NCBI GenBank assembly: GCA_026982235.1
Contig: JALSHM010000361.1
Location: forward strand, 1-12,512
Origin: Robiginitomaculum sp.
GTDB lineage: Bacteria; Pseudomonadota; Alphaproteobacteria; Caulobacterales; Maricaulaceae
Length of the DNA stretch: 12,512 bases
Reading direction: 5' to 3'
The notes beneath the pieces are model-generated. The model saw only the letters and a program-made list of their open reading frames with translations. It searched no databases and was not told where the DNA came from. The position numbers were made by a program, and so were the translations under genes. Position 1 is the first letter of the stretch; the number at the start of each line of letters is the position of its first letter. Shown in pieces: positions 5,899-12,512 of the stretch.

Positions 5899-7476
5899 TC
5901 AATGCCCCCCTATTGGTGCGGGCAGTGCATAAGCCCCACCCGGAATGACCGTATTCGAACCAGCGCTCAACACCTGCGCCGCAGCTTCAGCTAGGTTCAT
6001 CAGCCACTCAGTCTGAATACCAAATGCCAAAGATGCCAAAGCCAAAACCCACAAGGGAATAAGCATGGCAAGAGGCGCTTCATTGCGCCGGACAGGCCTA
6101 TCATTTATTTGCGGTACTGGCTTGAAATAGGCTTGTTCAATCATCCGTCCTACATAGATAATTGCCAAGACAGATGTTGCAACAATCACCCCAATTGCCC
6201 ACCACCAACCGTTTTCAGCTGCAGCTTCTACCAAGATTAGCTTCGAAACAAAACCAACAGTCCCCGGCACACCAATCAAGGATATACCCGCAATCGTAAA
6301 CCCGGCCATAGTCCAAGGCATGGTCTTGCCAAGCCCGCGCATATCAGAAACCTGGGTGATACCAAATCGGTACCAAAATGCGCCGACAGCGAGGAACAAA
6401 GCCCCCTTCATGATGGCGTGATTTATCATATGCAAATAGCCAGCGGTTAGGCCAAGCGTTGTTGCCATACCAACGCCGAGCAACATATAGCCAACTTGCG
6501 CCACCGAAGAATAGGCCAAAACCCGGCGAATGTCATTTTGGAAAATAGCCTGAAGGCTGGCCGCCACCATGCCTAATATCCCCATGCCCGCTAACAATAT
6601 CATTACGGCTATGGCAATATAATCCCAATTTGGGTCAAATACGGTAAAGGTAAACCGGAGCAACAAGTAAAGTGCCGCCTTGGTAGCCGTTGCAGCGAGA
6701 AACGCCGTGAAGAAACTTGGCGCATAAGCATAAGCACCCGGCAACCACATATGGAGCGGGAACATAGCCAATTTTAGCCCAAGCCCGATAGCAATAAAGG
6801 CAAAGGCCAATTGCACCACACGGTCGCCCGGCCCGATTTCCTGTAGCAAGCGCGCCATATCCATCATGTTCAACGTACCCGTTTGCATATAGAGAAACCC
6901 GATACCAATGACAAAGAACGTCGCGCCAATACTCCCCATAATCAGATAGTTGAAACTGGACGACAAAGCGCGGCGGTCACGACTTGCCCCCATAGCCACC
7001 AACACATAGGTCGAAATTGAGGAAACTTCGAGAAACACAAATACATTAAACGCATCAGCCGTCGCCACCATGCCCAATAACCCTGCTAGACTTATCAGGA
7101 ATGCCGCATAAAACGGCCCATGCTTCTTGGGTTCAACTTCTGCAACAACACTGGGTAAAGCATAGAGCGTACACAAAAATGCCACGACTGAAATAAGCAA
7201 TAAAAGCGGCGCATTCAGTCCGTCAATATAATAACCAATCCCCATAGGTGGCGCCCACCCCCCCATATTATAATGGATGGGTCCAAAGGACATGACCTGC
7301 AATAACAGTCCAAGTGCGGTAAATGCACAAAGAGCCGTAACTCCAAGCACAGTAGCCCAAGCCAGCCTAGCGCTCGAGTTAACAGCCGTTATTACCGCTA
7401 ATAACAAAGGTATAATGACAATCGAAGCCGCGCCGTGGGATAAAATCCACTCCGGAAATAGGGACATAATTTGCAT
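5899..7476 (-). CDS. mrpD: Na+/H+ antiporter subunit MrpD
   Basis: A 525-aa polytopic membrane protein, the most MrpD-like of three paralogues in the operon. Glu150 lies in Asn-Val-Phe-Val-Phe-Leu-Glu (TM5). Lys235 in Gly-Leu-Gly-Leu-Lys-Leu-Ala-Met-Phe-Pro-Leu-His-x-Trp-Leu-Pro-Gly-Ala-Tyr (232-249) is the TM7 lysine. Lys266 (TM8) and His353/Lys357 in Asn-His-Ala-Ile-Met-Lys (352-357) complete the usual polar axis. These residues are required for proton transfer in studied family members. Length is typical (about 490-530). The ATG at 7476 shares one base with the mrpC stop (TAATG). A second in-frame ATG three codons later (7467) is a possible alternative. The GAAGGGG site upstream is slightly distant from either. 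Confidence 0.95.
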   Translation of the reverse strand: MQIMSLFPEWILSHGAASIVIIPLLLAVITAVNSSARLAWATVLGVTALCAFTALGLLLQVMSFGPIHYNMGGWAPPMGIGYYIDGLNAPLLLLISVVAFLCTLYALPSVVAEVEPKKHGPFYAAFLISLAGLLGMVATADAFNVFVFLEVSSISTYVLVAMGASRDRRALSSSFNYLIMGSIGATFFVIGIGFLYMQTGTLNMMDMARLLQEIGPGDRVVQLAFAFIAIGLGLKLAMFPLHMWLPGAYAYAPSFFTAFLAATATKAALYLLLRFTFTVFDPNWDYIAIAVMILLAGMGILGMVAASLQAIFQNDIRRVLAYSSVAQVGYMLLGVGMATTLGLTAGYLHMINHAIMKGALFLAVGAFWYRFGITQVSDMRGLGKTMPWTMAGFTIAGISLIGVPGTVGFVSKLILVEAAAENGWWWAIGVIVATSVLAIIYVGRMIEQAYFKPVPQINDRPVRRNEAPLAMLIPLWVLALASLAFGIQTEWLMNLAEAAAQVLSAGSNTVIPGGAYALPAPIGGH

Positions 7477-7937
7477 TATTTCGCGACCCCTTCAAGATTT
7501 ATGTTATAATCTATTTTGTTAATTTCGTCGTCCTCAATAGTACCATATACTTCGCGAACCCGCACCACCAAAGCTAGCCCAATAGCCAAAGTTGCCACAC
7601 CAACCACAATAGCCGTTAGGATCAACACATGGGGCAATGGGTTGGAGTAAAGGACTTCTGCAGCTTGATAAGTGCTATCCGGCACGCTGGAAGACGCACT
7701 ATCATACCCTCCCCCCGTGCCATATGAAGCCCCATACAGATCTTTTTTGGCAATAATAGGCGGCTGCGCACCGCTGACTTTTGACAGGCTGATATAGAGC
7801 AAAAATACCGACGTCTGAAATACAGACAAACCAACAAGTTTCTTAATCATATTTTGGGTTGCAAACACAACAAAAAGCCCGGTCATCATCAAAACAATAA
7901 CCACCACAAAGTTGAAATGTTCAAAAAATGCCGCCAT
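7476..7937 (-). CDS. mrpC: Na+/H+ antiporter subunit MrpC (NuoK-like)
   Basis: A 153-aa small membrane subunit related to NuoK. Three helices are visible at about 11-27, 33-51 and 104-128. The family's Asn-Pro-Leu-Pro-x-x-Leu-x-Leu-Thr-Ala-Ile-Val-Val-Gly stretch is at 99-113. A hydrophilic Gly/Ser-rich insertion of about 35 residues (63-96) lies before it, making the protein longer than the usual 110-115 aa. The ATG at 7937, overlapping the mrpB stop as TAATG, is chosen over a TTG two codons upstream; GAGGA lies 6 nt before the ATG. NuoK-like subunits supply glutamates or other polar groups to the proton path. Confidence 0.93.
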   Translation of the reverse strand: MAAFFEHFNFVVVIVLMMTGLFVVFATQNMIKKLVGLSVFQTSVFLLYISLSKVSGAQPPIIAKKDLYGASYGTGGGYDSASSSVPDSTYQAAEVLYSNPLPHVLILTAIVVGVATLAIGLALVVRVREVYGTIEDDEINKIDYNINLEGVAK

Positions 7938-8398
7938 TACCAATCCTCATCTTTCAAGTCCGGCTCACGAGATCCAAAAGCATAGAAAATTGCCACCATA
8001 GCCCCCGTAACTGCAAATAATACGCCAAGTTCAACCGCTAATATCCCCCAATGCTGGCCTGCGGCATGTGTGCTATCTGGGGCAAAACTCGTAAAGTTTA
8101 AAAACTCTCCACCCAGAATCCATGTAGCTACCCCTGTGCCGCCATACACCAACACGCCAAGTGACATACATATCCGCACCCAAGACGGCGGCACAGCGCG
8201 CTTAGCCTCTTCGAGACCAAAAATAAGTGCATACAGAATAATTGCAGACGCGAATATCACGCCAGCCTGAAACCCGCCACCAGGACCATAATCACCGTGA
8301 AAATGCACATAGAGCGCAAACAAGGCGATCAGCGGTATAAGAATTTTGGAGACAACCCGCAAAATGATATGAGGGCTTTGAGAGTTTTGATTGCTCAT
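7937..8398 (-). CDS. mrpB: Na+/H+ antiporter subunit MrpB (MnhB domain)
   Basis: A 153-aa membrane subunit with the MnhB domain. The hallmark His-Gly-Asp-Tyr-Gly-Pro-Gly-Gly-Gly-Phe-Gln-Ala-Gly (34-46) links the first two helices. Four membrane segments are visible (about 13-32, 44-61, 74-95, 117-140), matching the family. Canonical MrpB is about 140 aa, so this is full length. The start ATG overlaps the TGA of the preceding gene (ATGA) and has GGGGAG 6 nt upstream. It is part of the ring of small hydrophobic subunits that pack against the antiporter-like subunits. Confidence 0.95.
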   Translation of the reverse strand: MSNQNSQSPHIILRVVSKILIPLIALFALYVHFHGDYGPGGGFQAGVIFASAIILYALIFGLEEAKRAVPPSWVRICMSLGVLVYGGTGVATWILGGEFLNFTSFAPDSTHAAGQHWGILAVELGVLFAVTGAMVAIFYAFGSREPDLKDEDW

Positions 8399-9000
8399 GA
8401 TTGCTCCCCTTTCTTATCCCCGACATTTTGACCATTAGGCTTAGCCCGCCATTTACCCGCATTTCCGTTAAGCCCAAGCAGGAGTAAAATCCCAAGCCCC
8501 GCCATATAAACCACAACAACCTCGCCGAACGTATCAAAGCTTCGATAGCTGGCTAAAACCGCTGTCACCACATTGGGCAGGATAATCTCATTCTTGGTAG
8601 CGGCAATATAATCGGCACCAACATAACTATTTGCCGGAGACAATGCATCACCAAAGGCTGGCATATCGCCGACAGCATAGAACATTGCAAGGCCTACGAT
8701 ACAAACAACAAACAATGGACCCAATTGTTTTTGTAAAGGTACGGGCTTGGCTTCGCGCTCAGTCAACAACATAGCACCGAGCATCAGAACAGTCGAAATA
8801 CCCGCACCGACAGCAGCTTCCGTAAAGGCAACATCGACCGCATCAAGGGACACAAACCAAGCAGCGGATAGCAGGGAATAGACACCCTGCAACATGACAA
8901 TGGCGAACAGTGAACGTAGCCGCACAACGGCCATTGCCACCACGACCAACATGGCCAACAGCCCCATATCCAAAAACAGAGTTGGCGTTATCCCCCCCAT
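8395..9000 (-). CDS. Separate MrpA C-terminal part: DUF4040 plus MbhE-like domain (MbhD/MbhE)
   Basis: A 201-aa membrane protein equal to the C-terminal third of MrpA, encoded here as its own gene. The DUF4040 part includes Asp-Val-Ala-Phe-Thr-Glu-Ala-Ala-Val-Gly-Ala-Gly (56-67), as in MrpA and NuoJ-like subunits. The second part carries Asn-Val-Val-Thr-Ala-Val-Leu-Ala-Ser-Tyr-Arg-Ser-Phe-Asp-Thr-Phe-Gly-Glu (143-160), the MbhE signature near the MrpA C-terminus. In archaeal Mbh complexes these are two genes, mbhD and mbhE; here they are one. The large N-terminal antiporter half of MrpA (about 500-600 residues) is absent. ATG at 9000 overlaps the mrpG stop (TAATG), with GAAGAGGG upstream. The hydrophilic C-terminus (180-201) is of unknown role. 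Confidence 0.9.
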   Translation of the reverse strand: MGGITPTLFLDMGLLAMLVVVAMAVVRLRSLFAIVMLQGVYSLLSAAWFVSLDAVDVAFTEAAVGAGISTVLMLGAMLLTEREAKPVPLQKQLGPLFVVCIVGLAMFYAVGDMPAFGDALSPANSYVGADYIAATKNEIILPNVVTAVLASYRSFDTFGEVVVVYMAGLGILLLLGLNGNAGKWRAKPNGQNVGDKKGEQS

Positions 9001-9431
9001 TACTTCACCCTCTTCTTTGCTCTTGATTTTCGCGCTGATTTTACTTTTGACTTGGCCTGCGCCTTGGCCTTCGACTTAGCTAACGGCTCTTCACCCGGCG
9101 CAAGCGCACGATATTTGCCTAATTTAGGCTTTAGCCCAGCATGGTGCGCAGCACCTATAACCGCATGTGTAGCGGTTGGGCTGGTCAAAAATAGCAGGAA
9201 CGCAATTAAAGCTAGCTTCAAACTAGTTTGCGACAACCCCGCCTGCACGATTAAGCCCAGCAAAATCATTTCGGCGCCGAGCGTGTCCGTCATACCTGCC
9301 GCATGCATACGCGTATAAAAATCAGGCAAGCGCAAAACGCCAACCGCACCTGCAATAACAAAAAATATGCCGCCAGCCATCAGCACTGCACTAATTACAA
9401 ACTGCAATATATGTAGAAGATCACCGTTCAC
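9000..9431 (-). CDS. mrpG: Na+/H+ antiporter subunit MrpG with basic C-terminal tail
   Basis: A 143-aa protein whose first ~100 residues are a normal MnhG/PhaG subunit: three helices and the motif Leu-Arg-Leu-Pro-Asp-Phe-Tyr-Thr-Arg-Met-His-Ala-Ala (33-45), followed by Thr-Asp-Thr-Leu-Gly (48-52). Residues 117-143 form a low-complexity tail with 13 Lys/Arg among 27 residues, longer than in many MrpG proteins. The start is GTG at 9431, overlapping the mrpF stop (GTGA), with GGGAGGG 7 nt upstream. MrpE, F and G form the structural unit next to the antiporter core in known Mrp structures. Confidence 0.95.
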   Translation of the reverse strand: MNGDLLHILQFVISAVLMAGGIFFVIAGAVGVLRLPDFYTRMHAAGMTDTLGAEMILLGLIVQAGLSQTSLKLALIAFLLFLTSPTATHAVIGAAHHAGLKPKLGKYRALAPGEEPLAKSKAKAQAKSKVKSARKSRAKKRVK

Positions 9432-9751
9432 GACCTGTCCCTCCCACCTCTATTACCTCTTTTATAATTCATAGATACATCCAGCGCACTATACCGAAAG
9501 AATTTCAGAACTGCGATAGTGGCAATAAAATTCATCAGCGCATATAGAATACCAATATCAACGCCATCTTGTCGCCCGATGATTAGAGAAAACACACACA
9601 AGAACAAAACCGTCTTGGTGCCGAATGAGTTAACCGCCAATATACGATCATAGAGCGTCGGCCCGCTGAGCAAACGCCCAAGCAATAACGCCATACCAAC
9701 GAGCAAAAACATCGCCGTTCCCACATTCAAATAATGCAGAGCCTGTTCCAT
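9428..9751 (-). CDS. mrpF: Na+/H+ antiporter subunit MrpF
   Basis: A 107-aa three-helix membrane protein of the MnhF/PhaF family. The conserved Gly-Pro-Thr-x-x-Asp-Arg-Ile-Leu-Ala-Val-Asn (30-41) follows the first helix; Asp35 is the conserved acidic residue. Helix three contains Asp65 in Gly-Val-Asp-Ile-Gly-Ile (63-68), another family feature. The C-terminus (97-107) is basic. Its ATG immediately follows the mrpE stop with no gap, and GGGGCGGGA lies just upstream, overlapping the end of mrpE. Full length for the family. Confidence 0.95.
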   Translation of the reverse strand: MEQALHYLNVGTAMFLLVGMALLLGRLLSGPTLYDRILAVNSFGTKTVLFLCVFSLIIGRQDGVDIGILYALMNFIATIAVLKFFRYSALDVSMNYKRGNRGGRDRS

Positions 9752-10261
9752 TTATCCCGCCCCTTGTTCGATTACACCCAACATAGGGTCGCTTACGGCC
9801 CACCCTGCGCGATCACTCATCTCTATAAACCCGCTAGGTTCAGTCATTTCTGCCAACAAAGCATGGACGAGTATAGTATCTTCGCACATTTCCATTGCAA
9901 TCGTTCCGGGTGTGAGCGTGATAGAATTGGCAAATGTGACGCGCCCCAAATCCGTCGATTGCTTCATAGGTACTTTGGTGATTGTAGGTGAAATTTCCAT
10001 TTCAGGGCTAAGCACTGCCTTTACGACGCCCATATTTGCCTTTGTGATTTCTACGAACAACCACACATAATACCCTAGAGCCTTGCCATGAAAATAGGGA
10101 ACCGTTTCCGAGTCTAAAATTTTCATACGCCAAGAGAGGGCGAGTACAATGAAAATAGAAATTACGCCCATTATTAAAAGTATAGGCTTGTGAAAATAAC
10201 CAGAAAGCGTCAGCCAATATGCGGCTAGCACCATCAGCAATATGATGACTGACCTGATCAT
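9752..10261 (-). CDS. mrpE: Na+/H+ antiporter subunit MrpE, first gene of the operon
   Basis: A 169-aa protein of the MnhE family. Two to three membrane segments (about 3-20, 26-44, 62-80) are followed by a cytoplasmic domain. The family signatures Glu-Ile-x-Lys-Ala-Asn (71-76) and Ala-Asn-Ser-Ile-Thr-Leu-Thr-Pro-Gly-Thr (111-120) are clear. Length is typical (about 160). It has the best ribosome binding site of the cluster, AGGGAGGAG at 7 nt, and is preceded by a 120-bp space, so transcription of the ten antiporter genes plus mucR probably begins here or in the DUF2336 gene upstream. Confidence 0.95.
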   Translation of the reverse strand: MIRSVIILLMVLAAYWLTLSGYFHKPILLIMGVISIFIVLALSWRMKILDSETVPYFHGKALGYYVWLFVEITKANMGVVKAVLSPEMEISPTITKVPMKQSTDLGRVTFANSITLTPGTIAMEMCEDTILVHALLAEMTEPSGFIEMSDRAGWAVSDPMLGVIEQGAG

Positions 10262-10381
10262 TTTTAGTCTCCTCCCTAATCTTTGGAGAAGTCATAGCGG
10301 CAATAACCATTCACGCCAAGCATTACCGGAATAAATTTTACAAAAATAATTCTTGACTTATGAAAAAATGCGTTCGGATGA
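10262..10381 (-). promoter_or_regulatory. Leader region of the antiporter operon with a possible RNA hairpin
   Basis: This 120-bp space contains an AT-rich stretch (about 10330-10370) where a promoter could lie, but I see no convincing -35/-10 pair. Nearer the gene, CGGTAAT and ATTGCCG on the minus strand (10328-10322 and 10304-10298) can pair as a 7-bp stem with one wobble around a 17-nt loop, ending about 36 nt before the mrpE start. No known riboswitch is recognisable. Confidence 0.3.
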
Positions 10382-11620
10382 CTATCCGCGATTCCCAAAT
10401 ACCAATGCAGCCGTTATAGCAGCCGCACCAAATTCTTCTTCTCTGGGGACAACACCGCGTTTGATATATTGTATGACTTCTGGCGTTAGGGACGATGTCA
10501 AAGACCAATTCCAATAGCGCAATACGGTTTGGGCATTATCCGTAGAAATTGATTCGTAGACAGCGATCGCATTTTCCAAAAGCGGATTCGCCGAACCGTC
10601 ATGCATAGTCTCCGGGCGCTTCAACGCGCGCCAAAGTTTTTTGATGTGTTTTTGCCGCAAACCAGGCGCTTTACATAAAATTGCCAAAGCTTCCCCGGTT
10701 TTATCCGATAATATTTGCGCCCCTGTAGCCGGTTTTATCCCTGCAATATAAGAGATTTCATCCGCCATTTCCCGGCTCATGCCTGTTTTCTCTACCTCAT
10801 CAATAGCATCTTCAAGAGAAGCAAATTTAGAGCGTGCCATAGCCGCCCGGTTGCGTTGGCGGCGTTCGATAAATTGCAAGGCTTGCCGCGCCGCAGAATC
10901 GTTCCAGCCCTCCGCAGCGGCAAGCGGATATAAATCGGCGCAACTTTGTTGCAAAACCGCACGGGTCACACCAAAGCGCTGCAATATCAATTTGCGGTGC
11001 TTGGTGTCCGCCCACCAGAACATTGTTAGGCCATGGGAAGGACGTGTTTCATCGCGCTTTGCCAAAAGACCTACATAGGGCTGATGTGAGCGCGAAACCG
11101 TCAAAATACGTTGTAATGCGGTTTCTGAAAAATGGGCACCTTTGTTCTTAAGCAACATCTCGACCACATTTTCTTCGAGAAATTCCACCAAAACATCCAC
11201 AACAGCATCCGAGATATGCCGCCGTTGCGCCATCATAAACCTATGCTCAGTCGTCACTTTTCTGGCAATTTGTATCAGATCAGAATCGGTTAAGCTTTTG
11301 CTTTTCTCCAAAATATGTTTGGCAACTTCAATCTTATCTTTTGCCAAGATAACCAATATAGTACGCGGGGCTTCGTTGAGCATCACCAAGCGCTTGGCAA
11401 CACTGGCGCGCAGTGAAATATCTGCATCGCGCAGCAGCTCGACCAATACATCCCCGGCCATATGCCGCTCTTGGGGCGGAAGCTGACTAGCGGGAATACA
11501 GATAACATCAGAAAGGCGCTTGGCCAAAGCCCTACGCACTTTGCCAAAGGGCGGCAATTCACCGCTTGCTTCCTCGGTCAAATCGAGTGCCTCAGACTGT
11601 CGCTGTGCATTTGCTGACAT
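10382..11620 (-). CDS. DUF2336 domain protein (alpha-helical, HEAT-like)
   Basis: A 412-aa soluble, mostly helical protein matching the alphaproteobacterial DUF2336 family (PF10098). Typical features are repeated helical units in the first 200 residues, such as the segment with Arg-Ala-Ser-Val-Ala-Lys-Arg-Leu (71-78), then Val-Ala-Lys-His-Ile-Leu-Glu-Lys-Ser-Lys-x-Leu-Thr-Asp-Ser-Asp-Leu (98-114) and Arg-Arg-His-Ile-Ser-Asp-Ala-Val (132-139). No enzyme motif, signal peptide or membrane segment is visible. The family's biochemical function is not established. The ATG at 11620 has an AGGG site 6 nt upstream. It is separated from the antiporter operon by 120 bp in the same direction, so partial co-transcription is possible, and from the divergent peptidase gene by 107 bp. 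Confidence 0.85.
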   Translation of the reverse strand: MSANAQRQSEALDLTEEASGELPPFGKVRRALAKRLSDVICIPASQLPPQERHMAGDVLVELLRDADISLRASVAKRLVMLNEAPRTILVILAKDKIEVAKHILEKSKSLTDSDLIQIARKVTTEHRFMMAQRRHISDAVVDVLVEFLEENVVEMLLKNKGAHFSETALQRILTVSRSHQPYVGLLAKRDETRPSHGLTMFWWADTKHRKLILQRFGVTRAVLQQSCADLYPLAAAEGWNDSAARQALQFIERRQRNRAAMARSKFASLEDAIDEVEKTGMSREMADEISYIAGIKPATGAQILSDKTGEALAILCKAPGLRQKHIKKLWRALKRPETMHDGSANPLLENAIAVYESISTDNAQTVLRYWNWSLTSSLTPEVIQYIKRGVVPREEEFGAAAITAALVFGNRG

Positions 11621-11660
11621 AGTTACCCTTTTGAATTGCGCATGATTGGGCTAAAACCTA

Positions 11661-11688
11661 GTGACATTCTATTAACCAAGTGTATATG
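11661..11688 (+). promoter_or_regulatory. Candidate promoter of the S9 peptidase gene
   Basis: GTGACA (11661-11666) and TATATG (11683-11688) are spaced 16 nt, a plausible sigma-70 type pair 40 nt upstream of the ATG at 11728. A TTAACCAA motif (11672-11679) lies inside the spacer and an inverted repeat (11678-11699) overlaps the -10. Motif match only. Confidence 0.35.
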
Positions 11689-11699
11689 AAATGACACTT
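11678..11699. repeat. Inverted repeat overlapping the divergent promoter region
   Basis: AAGTGT (11678-11683) and ACACTT (11694-11699) are perfect 6-bp arms with a 10-nt spacer, located between the divergent DUF2336 and peptidase genes. It overlaps the candidate -10 of the peptidase promoter and could be an operator. The arms share ACACT with the palindrome at 1827-1841. Confidence 0.35.
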
Positions 11700-11727
11700 T
11701 TCACCCAAACTGCATTTAAGGATATTC

Positions 11728-12512
11728 ATGCCGTTTTCACATTGCAAAATTGCCCCGCCAGCCGCGCAAAAATACCCAAAGACAATAACCCAATTAGGCC
11801 GCGAACGCCGTGATGATTATGCCTGGCTTAAGGACGAAAACTGGCGCAAGGTCATGGACGACCCGTCTTTGCTAGCTGCTGATATTCGCACCCATTTGGA
11901 TGCAGAAAACGCTTATGCCAAAGCCCTCATGGCTGACACCAAAGACCTGCAAGCCAAAATATTTAGCGAGATGAAAGGCCGGATAAAAGACGACGACAGT
12001 ACCGTGCCTGCACCGGACGGCCCCTATGCCTATGCCCACCGCTACCGTCCCGGCGACCAGCACGGCGAATATTACCGCACGAAGCGCGATAGAAAAGAGA
12101 ACCTGGGCGAAGGATTGGGCGAAATATTGTTAGACGCGGATGCGCTGGCTTTGATGTATAAAAACGAAGGATTTTCCTTCTTTGATATTGGCAGTCTCGC
12201 CCATTCCAATAACCATAAATATCTGGCCTACGCCGTCGATGTGCAAGGGGCGGAGCGCTATGATATTACCGTGCTAGATTTAGCCAGTGGTCAGCCCGTC
12301 GGAACGCCGATTGAAAATACGGCAGGCGATTTGGTTTGGGCAGACGACGAGGATGAAAACAGCCTCACCTTATTTTGGGTCGAGCGCGACGACAATAACC
12401 GCCCGAGCAAGGTCTGGCGCAAAAACATTTTGGACAAAAACGCCAAACCAGTTTTAGTTTACGAAGAACCAGACCCAGGCTTTTTCGTCTCCTTGGACAG
12501 CAGTGATACAGG
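11728..12512 (+). CDS. ptrB: Oligopeptidase B-like S9 peptidase (protease II), N-terminal part only
   Basis: 261 codons are visible before the window ends; the family is about 680-720 aa. The N-terminal signature is clear: Arg-Asp-Asp-Tyr-Ala-Trp-Leu-Lys-Asp (28-36), Leu-Asp-Ala-Glu-Asn-Ala-Tyr (58-64), and Glu-Met-Lys-Gly-Arg-Ile-Lys-Asp-Asp-Asp (81-90). The beta-propeller that gates access to the active site follows, with Val-Trp-Arg (near 236) and Tyr-Glu-Glu-Pro (near 247) as in protease II. The enzyme cleaves short peptides after Lys/Arg; the catalytic Ser, Asp and His lie beyond the window and cannot be checked. No signal peptide is evident, so it is probably cytoplasmic. The ATG at 11728 has AAGGA 7 nt upstream. 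It could be another S9A member, but the match to the oligopeptidase B pattern is good. Confidence 0.88.
   Translation, partial: MPFSHCKIAPPAAQKYPKTITQLGRERRDDYAWLKDENWRKVMDDPSLLAADIRTHLDAENAYAKALMADTKDLQAKIFSEMKGRIKDDDSTVPAPDGPYAYAHRYRPGDQHGEYYRTKRDRKENLGEGLGEILLDADALALMYKNEGFSFFDIGSLAHSNNHKYLAYAVDVQGAERYDITVLDLASGQPVGTPIENTAGDLVWADDEDENSLTLFWVERDDNNRPSKVWRKNILDKNAKPVLVYEEPDPGFFVSLDSSDT

Noticed and set aside
4398..7476. Recent tandem duplication of mrpD
   Set aside because: The two proteins differ throughout, including around the TM7 motif (LHMWLPGAYAYAP versus HSWLPNAMVAPTP), which indicates ancient paralogues.
2265..10261. Part of a NADH dehydrogenase (complex I) or membrane-bound hydrogenase cluster
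   Set aside because: There are no iron-sulfur, NiFe large or small, NuoB/C/D/I-like soluble subunits in the window, and MrpE/F/G are specific to Mrp/Mbh-type antiporter modules.
10008..10310. Alternative-frame minus-strand frame starting in the mrpE leader
   Set aside because: It lies out of frame over mrpE, which has the better ribosome binding site and clear MnhE motifs.

Overview
The window looks like a chromosomal segment of an alphaproteobacterium, most likely a marine one of the Hyphomonadales/Maricaulales/Caulobacterales type. The evidence is a MucR/Ros-family zinc-finger regulator, a DUF2336 protein, a PAS_5 (PF07310) protein, a stand-alone DnaA domain IV-like protein, and TTAACCA(T/A) motifs that resemble CtrA half-sites. 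Overall base composition is moderate and AT-leaning between genes. No mobile element, tRNA, rRNA or CRISPR array was found.

Left end (1-1805, all minus strand): a truncated small gene leaves the window on the left. It is preceded by a 114-aa protein resembling the DNA-binding domain of DnaA, then a PAS_5 protein, then a small membrane-anchored protein of unknown function. The spaces between these genes hold several short inverted and direct repeats that could be regulator sites.

Centre (1873-10261, all minus strand): this is the main content, a tightly packed operon for a multisubunit cation/proton antiporter. In transcription order it runs mrpE, mrpF, mrpG, a separate gene for the MrpA C-terminal region (DUF4040 plus MbhE-like), mrpB, mrpC, mrpD, a second MrpD/NuoL-like subunit, a small two-helix membrane protein of unknown function, a third and longer antiporter-like subunit, and finally a mucR-family regulator. 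Every junction overlaps by 1-8 nt, abuts, or has a 1-nt gap, so the genes are probably translationally coupled. No full-length MrpA is present. The first eight genes follow the E-F-G-A'-B-C-D order of the membrane module of archaeal Mbh hydrogenases, but no hydrogenase gene is present here. The three antiporter-like subunits keep the TM5 glutamate and the buried lysines expected for proton translocation. The complex would sit in the inner membrane and exchange cations (probably Na+) for H+.

Right end (10382-12512): a DUF2336 protein reads leftward toward the antiporter operon. Divergent from it on the plus strand, an oligopeptidase B-like S9 peptidase gene starts at 11728 and runs off the window, with only its N-terminal propeller part visible.

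The points most worth following are the non-canonical Mrp architecture with three antiporter subunits and an extra small subunit, and the MucR regulator fused to it by an ATGA stop/start overlap. Most of the rest is ordinary.
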